Source: Polyangium sp. y55x31 (GTDB taxonomy: Bacteria > Myxococcota_A > Polyangia > Polyangiales > Polyangiaceae). Taken from it: a stretch of DNA of 64,000 bases. Positions 9,028 through 16,880 of this stretch are shown here, in pieces (the first letter of the stretch is position 1; each line of letters begins with the position of its first letter). Below the pieces are notes generated by a model. It did no database searches. It was not told the origin of the DNA and was given only the letters and a program-made list of their open reading frames with translations. A program made the translations under genes and the position numbers. The stretch lies in the NCBI RefSeq assembly GCF_029946505.1, contig NZ_JARZHG010000003.1:1-64000 (forward strand), in the 5' to 3' direction.

Positions 9028-10125
9028 TCACGTGGGCGAACTCTTCCGCGAGGATGCGAGCTTGCCGATCACGAGCGCGAGAATCTCCCGGACCTGCGCG
9101 TCGGACAGGGTCGACAACGCTTCCCCGACATACCACTCGATCGAGCTCTGATCGGGCAACGCGGCATGTTTCGCGCCGCCGAACAGCCAGATGCCGTGCT
9201 CCGCCGCCAGCTCGTTGCGTATTTCCGTCAGGCGCTCGCGGCCGACCGGGAAATACACGTGCAGCATGTTGACGTGCGGCCGCGCCGGATTGACTTGCAG
9301 TTGGGGAAAATCGCGCAGCACGTCATACAGCCTTTGGGTGCGCTCGAGGTAGGCAGGCATCTTCGCCAGCCGCTCGTCGAAGCGCATCGCCGCCGACACG
9401 ACATAAGGCGAGCGGCGATAGACGTTCCCGCCCATGCGTTTCATCCAGGTGTCGGCCTTCGCGATGAAGTCCGCGCGGCCGAGCAGCATCGCGCCCGCAT
9501 GCGCGCCGATGCCCTTGTAGAACGAAACGTAGACCGAATCGAAGCCTTGCGCGATCTCCTTCAGCGAGCGCTTGTAGCCGGCCGAGGCTTCCCATAACCT
9601 TGCGCCGTCCATGTGCAGATGAATGTTCCGCTCCCGGCAATACGCCTTGAGCGCTTCGAGGTCCGTCCAGTCCGGCAACTGTCCGCCGATTTCGCGCATC
9701 GGCAATTCATAGAGCGCCGCGCCGATCCGGTCGGGCCAGGCGGCGAGGTCGGAGGCGGTCCAGGTGCGGAAAGGATCGCCGACGTGCAGCGACTTGAAAT
9801 GGTCGAGGAACTGGTGGTTACTGCGCTCGTGCAGCAGCACGTGCGCGGTCGGATGCAGCGCGACCGCCTTGCTGCCGGCAGCTTCGCAGGCGAGCCGCAA
9901 GGCAACGGATTGTACCATGGTGCCGGTGATGCAGAAGACGGCCTTTTCGAAGCCGAGCAGATCGGCAATTTTCTTCTCGAAGCCCTGCACCAGCGCGCCC
10001 TCGCCGTAGGCGTCGTGGGCGATGTCGTTCGCTTCGCAAAAGCGCGCCATCGCGGCGAAGTCCTCGGCGGCCGTGGTCGGCTTGTCTCCCGAAAAAAACG
10101 TGTGGCAACGTTGACGCAGTTCCAT
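9028..10125 (-). CDS. Low-specificity threonine-aldolase-like PLP enzyme
   Basis: The 365-residue protein belongs to the beta-eliminating lyase/threonine aldolase group (fold type I). Visible landmarks are the HPTAHVLLHE substrate/cofactor segment (91-100), HMDGARLWEA (171-180, with the Asp that contacts the PLP nitrogen) and SFYKGIGAHAG with the probable PLP Lys204. The expected reaction is cleavage of threonine or another beta-hydroxy-amino acid to glycine and an aldehyde, but members of the group vary in substrate. The codon use appears less GC-biased than that of its neighbours, so transfer from another proteobacterium is possible. It lies 135 bp upstream of the glycosyltransferase gene on the same strand. 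Confidence 0.82.
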   Translation of the reverse strand: MELRQRCHTFFSGDKPTTAAEDFAAMARFCEANDIAHDAYGEGALVQGFEKKIADLLGFEKAVFCITGTMVQSVALRLACEAAGSKAVALHPTAHVLLHERSNHQFLDHFKSLHVGDPFRTWTASDLAAWPDRIGAALYELPMREIGGQLPDWTDLEALKAYCRERNIHLHMDGARLWEASAGYKRSLKEIAQGFDSVYVSFYKGIGAHAGAMLLGRADFIAKADTWMKRMGGNVYRRSPYVVSAAMRFDERLAKMPAYLERTQRLYDVLRDFPQLQVNPARPHVNMLHVYFPVGRERLTEIRNELAAEHGIWLFGGAKHAALPDQSSIEWYVGEALSTLSDAQVREILALVIGKLASSRKSSPT

Positions 10126-10238
10126 GGGGTCATTTTGAGTCTACGGTCGGCAGGCGTCAAATGCGAGCCTTCAGGAACGATCCCCCTGGAGGCATTCCCG
10201 TTGCGCGCCGACGCTGCCCGGATCAAGCTCGCATCGTC

Positions 10239-11159
10239 ATGGATACACGCCTTCCGCCGAAGCTCCTCGAGGATTTCGCGCAAGCACGCGAGACGGGAAC
10301 CTGGACCATCTCCGGGCCAAACAGCCGGATCGAGCTCGCCTGCGTCTTGGAAGAGAGCGACGAGGTTCCCGGCCTCCTATCCTTCGGGATGGATGGCGGT
10401 GGTGGCGTCTGGTACTGCGATGTCGAAGACCGCCTCGGCGGAGGCGTCGGATCGATCGTTCACCTCCACATGAGCGGCGTCTATGGCGACGCGCGGCGAG
10501 TGGCGCCGTCGTACGCCGAGCTTCGCGCGCGGCTCGCGCGCGGCCTCGACCCGTACGACCTGCCCACGCTCGACGAAGAGGCGTCGGCAAACCCTCCGCG
10601 CAACGTGCGCGTCCCCGGAATCGAGGGGCTCGTCGACGTGAGGCGCGTGCATGCGCGCACGCGCCGGCCCGCCGAAGTCGTCTCCGCGCACGACGTCCTC
10701 GCCGCTGGTCTTCCCGCGCGCGGCGGCGAGTCGATCTACCTCACCGACGAGGGGCGCGTGCAATTCGTGACGCTCGCGGCCCGCGCCGTCGTCGATGGAA
10801 TCGCGTGCGCGGCGGGTACACCGCTGTCGCTTCATTCGGTGACCGGACGTCCGCTACGCTTCACGCCTGCGGAGCCGCTCGTGATCGACGGGCTCCCGCT
10901 CCGCGCGGACCACGAGGTCTACGTCTACGATCCGGTCGTCTCGGCCTGCTTCAGCGGCGTGCTCGATCGCGACCACGACGTCGACGGCGTTCCGCTCGCG
11001 GCCGGGACACGCGTCGTCCTCCGAGGCGAGGAGCAAGCGCTCGTGAGCGGAACGTTGCGCGCAGCCGCCACGATTGGCGGAAAACCCTTGGCGGCGGGGA
11101 CGTGGTTCGAGTTGCTCGGCGACACGTTGTATCAGACGCGTCCGCCGGCGGGCGAATGA
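10239..11159 (+). CDS. Hypothetical two-part protein
   Basis: A 306-residue soluble protein from ATG 10239; the frame is open further upstream, but the residues there read like spacer. Residues 1-105 contain LSFGMDGGGGVWYCDVED and a closing SYAELRARLARGLDPYDL, a pattern loosely like SMI1/KNR4 (SUKH) domains, which often act as immunity proteins. I cannot confirm that. Residues about 150-306 show repeated beta-type units (FTPAEPLVIDGLPLRADHEVYVYD; VDGVPLAAGTRVVLRGEEQ; IGGKPLAAGTWFELLGD), each with a G-x-P-L-x-A-G turn. No signal peptide. Function unknown. Confidence 0.7.
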   Translation: MDTRLPPKLLEDFAQARETGTWTISGPNSRIELACVLEESDEVPGLLSFGMDGGGGVWYCDVEDRLGGGVGSIVHLHMSGVYGDARRVAPSYAELRARLARGLDPYDLPTLDEEASANPPRNVRVPGIEGLVDVRRVHARTRRPAEVVSAHDVLAAGLPARGGESIYLTDEGRVQFVTLAARAVVDGIACAAGTPLSLHSVTGRPLRFTPAEPLVIDGLPLRADHEVYVYDPVVSACFSGVLDRDHDVDGVPLAAGTRVVLRGEEQALVSGTLRAAATIGGKPLAAGTWFELLGDTLYQTRPPAGE

Positions 11160-11218
11160 GGCGAACGCCTTCAACCCACGCTTGACAGCTCGCGACGGAC
11201 GTCATTGAGATCGCACCC

Positions 11219-11995
11219 ATGCGAGGACTCGTCGAAGGAAGATCCGTCATCGTCACCGGCGCGAGCAAGGGCATCGGCCGTGGCATCGCGAGGGTGTTCG
11301 CGCAAGGCGGCGCCAAGGTGCTGCTCGTCGCGCGGGATGGCCGCGCGGCGGCCGAGGTCGCCGCGGAGCTCGCGTATGCGGGCGCCGTCGCCTCGGCCTT
11401 CGCGGCCGACGTGAGCGACGAGGAGCAGGTCAGGGCCATGGTCGACGCCGCCGTCGAGCGCCATGGAGGCCTCGACGTGCTCTGCGCAAACGCAGGTGTT
11501 TTCCCCGCCGCCCGGCTCGAAACCATGTCGCTCGCCGAGTGGCGCGAGGTCATGCGCGTGAACCTCGAGGGCTGCTTCCTGTCGGTCCGTGCCTGCATCC
11601 CCGCGCTCGCGCGCGGTGGGGCCGGGCGCATCATCCTGACCTCGTCGATCACGGGGCCGATCACCGGATTCCCCGGCTGGTCGCACTACGGCGCCAGCAA
11701 GGCCGGGCAGCTCGGCTTCATGCGGACCGCGGCGCTCGAGCTTTCGCGCAAGGGGATCACCGTGAACGCGATCCTGCCGGGGAACATCGCGACCGAAGGC
11801 CTCGCCGATCTCGGCAAGGACTATGTCGATTCCATGATTGCTTCGATCCCCCTCGGGCGCCTGGGCACGGTCGAGGACATCGGGCATGCCGCGGCCTTCC
11901 TGGCCTCGAAGGAGGCCGGCTTCATCACCGGACAGACCCTCGTCGTCGACGGCGGTCAGACGCTGCCCGAATCGCTCGCGGCATTGAATGGATGA
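11219..11995 (+). CDS. Short-chain dehydrogenase/reductase (FabG-like)
   Basis: The 258-residue protein is a classical SDR: cofactor motif TGASKGIG (13-20), NAG at 91-93, catalytic S143, Y157 and K161 in YGASK, and a C-terminal ITGQTLVVDGGQ typical of tetrameric FabG-like enzymes. ARD after the second beta strand suggests NADP(H) preference. It could reduce a 3-oxoacyl group or oxidise a secondary alcohol; the substrate is not deducible. A SnoaL-like lipoprotein gene follows 57 bp downstream and may be co-transcribed. Confidence 0.9.
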   Translation: MRGLVEGRSVIVTGASKGIGRGIARVFAQGGAKVLLVARDGRAAAEVAAELAYAGAVASAFAADVSDEEQVRAMVDAAVERHGGLDVLCANAGVFPAARLETMSLAEWREVMRVNLEGCFLSVRACIPALARGGAGRIILTSSITGPITGFPGWSHYGASKAGQLGFMRTAALELSRKGITVNAILPGNIATEGLADLGKDYVDSMIASIPLGRLGTVEDIGHAAAFLASKEAGFITGQTLVVDGGQTLPESLAALNG

Positions 11996-12052
11996 CCGCG
12001 TTTTCGACGACCGACGCCCTATTCTCGTCATTGGATCCCAGGAGAACTCCCG

Positions 12053-12613
12053 ATGAACACGTTCGCGCGAAGCTCGGCCATCATGGCCTTGTTCCTGACG
12101 TGCTGTATTTCCTCGCCCGACCCGGCCGAGAAGGCCAAAGGCGAGTCCCAGGCTCCGTCCCAGAACGAGGAGGAGAGCCTGCGCAAGCTCGTCGCCGAGC
12201 AGACCGAGGCCTGGAACCGCCACGACGCAGCGGCGTGGAGCAAGGCGTTCGCTCCGGACGCCGAGTTCATCAACATCGTGGGAACGGTCTTCAGCGGCCG
12301 TGACGAGATCCAGAAGCGGCACGCGCTCGTCTTCGCCAGCGTCTTCAAGGACAGCCGGACGGAGGTGACGGTGAGGAAGGTGCGCTTCATCGATACCAAC
12401 GTGGCCGTGGTGGACACCGACCACGTGGTCACGGGGTACACGGGGCTGCCCCCGGGAGTGCAGGCCACCGAGCAGGGCGTGCTGCGCACCCGCATGCGTT
12501 ACGTCATGAAACAATCGGGGGGCAACTGGTCGATTGCCGCCGGCCAGAACACGGACGTGAAGCCCGCGCCGGCGACGCCGTCACAACCGGCCTCCGCGCC
12601 CACGGGCGGCTGA
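12053..12613 (+). CDS. SnoaL-like (SgcJ/EcaC type) domain lipoprotein
   Basis: The 186-residue protein starts with a short signal peptide ending LFLTCC (Cys17/18), which looks like a lipobox, then a Ser/Gln/Glu-rich linker. From residue 42 on follows an NTF2-like cone fold: LRKLVAEQTEAWNRHDAAAWSKAFAPDAEFINIVG, with the W-N-x-x-D-x-x-A-W and F-x-x-D-A-x-F landmarks of the SgcJ/EcaC group. Such domains bind small hydrophobic ligands and are sometimes enzymes; no catalytic set can be assigned. AGGAG lies properly spaced before the ATG. It follows the SDR gene on the same strand. Confidence 0.8.
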   Translation: MNTFARSSAIMALFLTCCISSPDPAEKAKGESQAPSQNEEESLRKLVAEQTEAWNRHDAAAWSKAFAPDAEFINIVGTVFSGRDEIQKRHALVFASVFKDSRTEVTVRKVRFIDTNVAVVDTDHVVTGYTGLPPGVQATEQGVLRTRMRYVMKQSGGNWSIAAGQNTDVKPAPATPSQPASAPTGG

Positions 12614-12714
12614 GGCATCATCCAGCTCGCGCGTCCCATCCGAGCACGATTTTGAGGGCTTCTCCGGACGAACAACGGGTCGCCCTCGCCGCCGTTTCAT
12701 GGCATGATGAGAGA

Positions 12715-13785
12715 ATGCGAAACGCTTATCATACCTTCCTCCTTGGTATCCTCGCTGCGCTCCCTGCCTGTGCCAACACCGAAGGCACCGCCTGCATGGA
12801 GATCGATCCCAGCCAGCTCTCCTGCCCCGCGGCCTCCGAAGTGGATCCCGAAGATCTCACCATCAAGGATTGCGGGGTCGAGGTGGCCGAGGTGACCGGG
12901 CCGGGCGAGCGGGTGGATCAGGTGCCGTTCAACGGCGTGCCGTCCGAGCCCATGCCCGGTTGTTGTTATCCGGTCCTGGAAACCGAGCCGAGCTGCAACT
13001 ATGGTCGCCCCTTGAAGGTCGAGGCGCAGGCTTTGCGATCGAGCCTCGTGGAAGACCCGACCTGGGCGGCGAGCCTGCGCCTTCGCCCGCTGCCGACGGA
13101 GGCCCGGCATGCGCTGGCCGAACGGTGGTGCCGCTCGGCGCTGGACGAGCACGCATCCATCGCGGCTTTCAGTCGTGTGGCTCTGGATCTGCTCCGGCTC
13201 GGGGCGCCGCCCGAGTTGATCGAGCAAGCCCACGCCGCCGCCCTGGATGAGGTTCGCCACGCCAAACAGGGATTCGCCATTGCCTCGGCGTTGATGGGTG
13301 CGCCGGTGGGCCCGGGGGCTTTCCCGCTCGGCATGGAAGTGTCTCTCTCGGCGGGGCTCGCGGAGGTCGCGGCGGAGGCCGCGGAGGACGGCTGCATCGG
13401 CGAAGCGTTGGCCTCCCTGCTGGCCCGCGAGGCCGCGGCGATTTGCGAAGAACCCGAGATTCGCGCGGTGCTCCTGGGAATCGCGGAGGACGAGGAGCGG
13501 CATTCGCTGCTCGGATGGCGCACCGTGATCTGGGCATTACGTGTCGGAGGTCCCGACGTGAGGGCTGCCGTTGCGAACGTGTTCGATCGGGCTTCTCGAA
13601 TGGGCGTGGCGGTCCCGCTCACGGGGGATTGTGATGACCCCGCGGTGCTGGCCCAGGTGGGGCTGCTCGATCGCGAAGCTTCTCGACGGACTGCACGACG
13701 GGCCTTGGCGGAGGTCATTCTCCCAGCGGCCCGCGCAATCCTCGGCCGTCCGGTGGACGTCCAGGATCAGCTCGCGGGCGCGTAG
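12715..13785 (+). CDS. Ferritin-like di-iron domain lipoprotein
   Basis: A 356-residue protein from ATG 12715, which gives a short signal peptide with lipobox ALPAC (Cys19). An N-terminal Cys-rich region (27-95) is followed by a four-helix ferritin-like domain. Candidate metal ligands are E145-H146 (LDEHASIAAFSR), E179...H182 (LDEVRHAK), E224/E230 (AAEDGCIGEA) and E260...H263 (EDEERHSLL), the usual E...ExxH...E...ExxH order. Such lipoproteins are common in Polyangiales. A role in oxidative chemistry or metal storage at the cell envelope is plausible but unproved. Confidence 0.8.
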   Translation: MRNAYHTFLLGILAALPACANTEGTACMEIDPSQLSCPAASEVDPEDLTIKDCGVEVAEVTGPGERVDQVPFNGVPSEPMPGCCYPVLETEPSCNYGRPLKVEAQALRSSLVEDPTWAASLRLRPLPTEARHALAERWCRSALDEHASIAAFSRVALDLLRLGAPPELIEQAHAAALDEVRHAKQGFAIASALMGAPVGPGAFPLGMEVSLSAGLAEVAAEAAEDGCIGEALASLLAREAAAICEEPEIRAVLLGIAEDEERHSLLGWRTVIWALRVGGPDVRAAVANVFDRASRMGVAVPLTGDCDDPAVLAQVGLLDREASRRTARRALAEVILPAARAILGRPVDVQDQLAGA

Positions 13786-13811
13786 CAGCGTCCCAGGGTG
13801 AGAAGAGCACT

Positions 13812-16379
13812 TCAAGTGTTTTCCGCGGGGGCGGCCTCCCCGTTCTCGGTGGCTGCCCCGAGCTCGGCCACGATCTCGCGGAGCACGGCGCCGTTGTAGT
13901 TCTCGCGCGCGTGCAGGTAAATGCAGTTTTTCACGATCGTGGTCCGGTACCGCGACTTCTCGACGTCTGCATCCATTCCGAGATGCACGACATCTATGCC
14001 GCGTGTTTTCGCCTGCCGGATGACCTGAAAAATCATCTGCCGATACACACCGTGCTCGAGGACGTAATCGTAGTCGAGTCCCGCGACGAGCGCGCCGTAG
14101 TGCCCGCCGCAAAGATGGCCCGCGAACCAGGCGACCGGGCGCCCGTGGGCGGGCCCGCCTGCGGCGGGATCGAGCGTCAACGTCACGATCTCCCATGCGG
14201 TCGATTCCAGCATGGCACCGATGACGTTCGGCGGAAGCTCGAAAATATTGATCCGAAATTTTCGGCGGGCGAGGTTTTTGTACATCTCGTGCAGGACCCG
14301 CGCGTCGTCGGCCGACATGGCGCGCCGCTCGGGGCTGCCGGCGCCGTACCTGTCGACGCGGAAGTGCGCCGCGCGGCGAGCTTGCTTGCGGAGGTCCTGG
14401 CGTTTGCACTTGGAGAGCCGCGTGGCGAGCTCGTCCTCGTCGCGGAAATCGAGCGAGAGGACGTGGCTGTCGAGCATGGGCACGGCGACGTAACCGCTAT
14501 CGAGCATGTACGCGTCCATCTCGTCGTCCTCTGCCGGCATGTCGCGGAGCATCACGGCGTCGGCATTCTCGCGCTCGTAGATTCGTGCCGCCACATCGAG
14601 CAGGAGCCGCAGCCCTTCGCGCCACGGGCCTCGTCGATCGACGTACACGTGCCTCCCTTCGGAGAGGGTGGTTCCACTCATCACGACGAGCGAAGTCAGG
14701 AAGTACGGATCCGCCTCCCGCCGCGCTTCCACCGCTCGCGACACCGCGTCGCGCATGATGAAATCGTCCTTCTGGAGCGCCGTCGTGAAGACGGTGGCGC
14801 AAACTGGATTTCCTCCTTCGTCCCTGACGATGACGTAATCGAAGACCCAGTTGTGTTCGCGCCGGGGCTGGCCGGTGAACACCTTCTCGGCCATCGCCAT
14901 TGCGTCGGCGCTGATCATTGCGCCCTGCCCGAGCAATCGGTCCCATTCGCGTTTGTCGAGCGCGTGGATCGTGCGTGCATGCTCGATTTTCAGCTCGCGG
15001 CGCGCGGTCGTTTGCTCGGTCCACGATCGCCCGTTCGCCTCCGTCGTTGCAGGCTTCGGGAGTGCATGGGGGCGCGTGGGTCCGATCGGGCGCGCCACGC
15101 CCGGCTCTTCGACGTGAATCCGGCTCGCGACGGCCTTCGCGAAGAGGGTGTCGAGATCGGCGACGGACATGCGCTCCTCATCGAGCACGTCGGTCACGTG
15201 CCGCGCGAGCGATGTGATCAACCGGTCGATGTCGTCGAATTCGTGGTTCGCGTTGACCGAGATCCGAATTCCGGCACGCTTCATCGGTACGGTGGGGAAC
15301 ATCGACACGTTCACGTACAGGCCGTCGTCCGTCATTCGTTGCGCGACCTCGCTCGCGACGCGAGGCAGCCCGAGGCGCACGAACCGGATCGGGACGTCGT
15401 TTTCGACCAGGAGCGGCAGCCGTTCTTCCCTCATGCGGCGGTTCGTGTAGAGGACGCGCTCGCGAAGGCGTTCTTGCAGCGCCGGGAGCTCGGGCGTCAG
15501 GTGGAGGCGCGCCGACGCGAGGGCCGCGCCGAGCATGGGAGGCTGCATCGGACCCGAGAAGAGGAGCGTGCCGCCGCACATGCGCACGCGCTCGCGCTCC
15601 GCGGGGTCGCTGAATACCAGGAGGCCGCCGCCGCAGCCGAATGCCTTCGCGAGCGAGGTCGCGACCACCACACGATCGGAGAGGGGCATGTTGAACAGAA
15701 AGCACCCGCGGCCATGCTTGCCCTTCCAGCTCATCCCGTGCGCGTCGTCGACGTAGAGGCGCACGTTGGGCGCGATTGCGAGCAGGTGACGAAGGAGCGG
15801 GAACGAAGGCAGGTCGCCGTACATGCTGAGCACGCCGTCCGTGCAAAACCAGACCGTCTCGAACTTCCTGGCGAGCCGGGCCGTCACGTCGATCGCCTTC
15901 TCGAGCTCCTCGTGACGTACCATCTCCACGTGCGCGCCGCGCACGCGCGCGAGATTCGCCGCCTGATGGACGCTCTGGTGCACCTGATGATCGAGCACGA
16001 TCGCGTCTTTTTCGCTCATGAGCGCGTCGAAAGCAGCCGTGTGCGCGAGCGTCGTCGTCGGGGCCACGAGCACGTTGGCCTCGAAGATCCGATCGAATGC
16101 GGCCTCGAGCTCGGCGTACGGAGGAGCCGACAGGTAGCCGCGTGAGCAAGAGAACTGCGTGCCGTACCGCATCGTCGCGTCGCACGCGCCCGCGATGAGA
16201 TCGGGGTGGAACTCGAGCCCGAGATACGAGCATGATCCGAAGGAGAGCAGCTCCTTGCCGTTCACCGTGACCTTGCGGCCACGGAGCGCCGCATCGGTCG
16301 CTTGCTGGAAGAAAAGGCGCCGCTCGCGGGCGTCGCGGTGCAGAGTCTCGATCGTGTGCGTGATCTCGGACGTTTCCAT
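13812..16379 (-). CDS. Alpha-oxoamine synthase fused to a GNAT/FemAB-like acyltransferase
   Basis: An 855-residue fusion. Residues 1-405 are a fold-type I PLP enzyme of the AONS/CqsA/serine palmitoyltransferase group: SFGSCSYLGLEFHP (47-60), VDDAHGMSWKGKHGRG (210-225, with Asp for the PLP nitrogen) and K245 in VVATSLAKAFGCGGG. These enzymes condense an amino acid with an acyl thioester and release CO2. After a Pro/Arg linker (405-475), residues 475-840 look like a GNAT-type N-acyltransferase of the FemAB-like kind (SLDFRDEDELATRLSKCKRQDLRKQARRA; AWFAGHLCGGHYGALVAGLDYDY; VVHLGMDADVEKSRYRT). The fusion suggests that the aminoketone is N-acylated on the same protein, as in sphingoid/ceramide-like or signal-lipid synthesis. 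ATG 16379 has AGGAAGG upstream. Confidence 0.82.
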   Translation of the reverse strand: METSEITHTIETLHRDARERRLFFQQATDAALRGRKVTVNGKELLSFGSCSYLGLEFHPDLIAGACDATMRYGTQFSCSRGYLSAPPYAELEAAFDRIFEANVLVAPTTTLAHTAAFDALMSEKDAIVLDHQVHQSVHQAANLARVRGAHVEMVRHEELEKAIDVTARLARKFETVWFCTDGVLSMYGDLPSFPLLRHLLAIAPNVRLYVDDAHGMSWKGKHGRGCFLFNMPLSDRVVVATSLAKAFGCGGGLLVFSDPAERERVRMCGGTLLFSGPMQPPMLGAALASARLHLTPELPALQERLRERVLYTNRRMREERLPLLVENDVPIRFVRLGLPRVASEVAQRMTDDGLYVNVSMFPTVPMKRAGIRISVNANHEFDDIDRLITSLARHVTDVLDEERMSVADLDTLFAKAVASRIHVEEPGVARPIGPTRPHALPKPATTEANGRSWTEQTTARRELKIEHARTIHALDKREWDRLLGQGAMISADAMAMAEKVFTGQPRREHNWVFDYVIVRDEGGNPVCATVFTTALQKDDFIMRDAVSRAVEARREADPYFLTSLVVMSGTTLSEGRHVYVDRRGPWREGLRLLLDVAARIYERENADAVMLRDMPAEDDEMDAYMLDSGYVAVPMLDSHVLSLDFRDEDELATRLSKCKRQDLRKQARRAAHFRVDRYGAGSPERRAMSADDARVLHEMYKNLARRKFRINIFELPPNVIGAMLESTAWEIVTLTLDPAAGGPAHGRPVAWFAGHLCGGHYGALVAGLDYDYVLEHGVYRQMIFQVIRQAKTRGIDVVHLGMDADVEKSRYRTTIVKNCIYLHARENYNGAVLREIVAELGAATENGEAAPAENT

Positions 16380-16460
16380 GGGTACACCTTCCTGGGGGGG
16401 CGTGATAGCTCTTTGGGACGTCTCCGCGAGCCTGTGGCGGAGGCGCGGGAGCGCAAAACG

Positions 16461-16787
16461 ATGACGAAACAAGAAGCATTGGCAATTGCAACTGCTTTCC
16501 AGGACCGCCAGGGATACAAAACAACGATCGATGCCGGAACCGATGTTCGACTGTACGATTCTTTTGAAGGTGTAACAGGCCCAGCTTGGGTGATCGAGGC
16601 TCCGCTTCCGCCCTCCACGTTCGAAGGAACCAATACGATCACCTATGTCGTATCGGTCGCTGAAAAAGCCGTGAAATTCATCATCAACTCATCCGGATTC
16701 ATCAAGCATCCGGACAGGCCGGATGCGGATTTTTCGGATGACGAGCTCGACGAGCTCAGGGACATGGGGTTCGATGTGCTCGACTGA
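16461..16787 (+). CDS. Small protein, immunity/YrhB-like (tentative)
   Basis: A 108-residue soluble protein. It begins MTKQEALAIATAFQDRQGYK, then a beta-rich middle (AWVIEAPLPPS, NTITYVVSVAEKAVKFIINSSG), and ends in a strongly acidic tail (FSDDELDELRDMGFDVLD). The K-x-E-A-L-x-I-A opening and size recall small immunity-type proteins of the YrhB/Imm35 kind, but this is pattern resemblance only. The codons are visibly AT-richer (ACAAAACAACG, GCATTGGCAATTGC) than those of its neighbours, a possible sign of transfer. It is divergent from the PLP fusion gene across 81 bp; no toxin gene is beside it. Confidence 0.65.
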   Translation: MTKQEALAIATAFQDRQGYKTTIDAGTDVRLYDSFEGVTGPAWVIEAPLPPSTFEGTNTITYVVSVAEKAVKFIINSSGFIKHPDRPDADFSDDELDELRDMGFDVLD

Positions 16788-16880
16788 GCCCCAGGCTGAT
16801 TTTCGTCGACCATGGGCGATGGCACACCACGGTCCTCTGCCGCGTCGTGTATCGTAGGCTCGCTACGGAGGAGGATAAGA

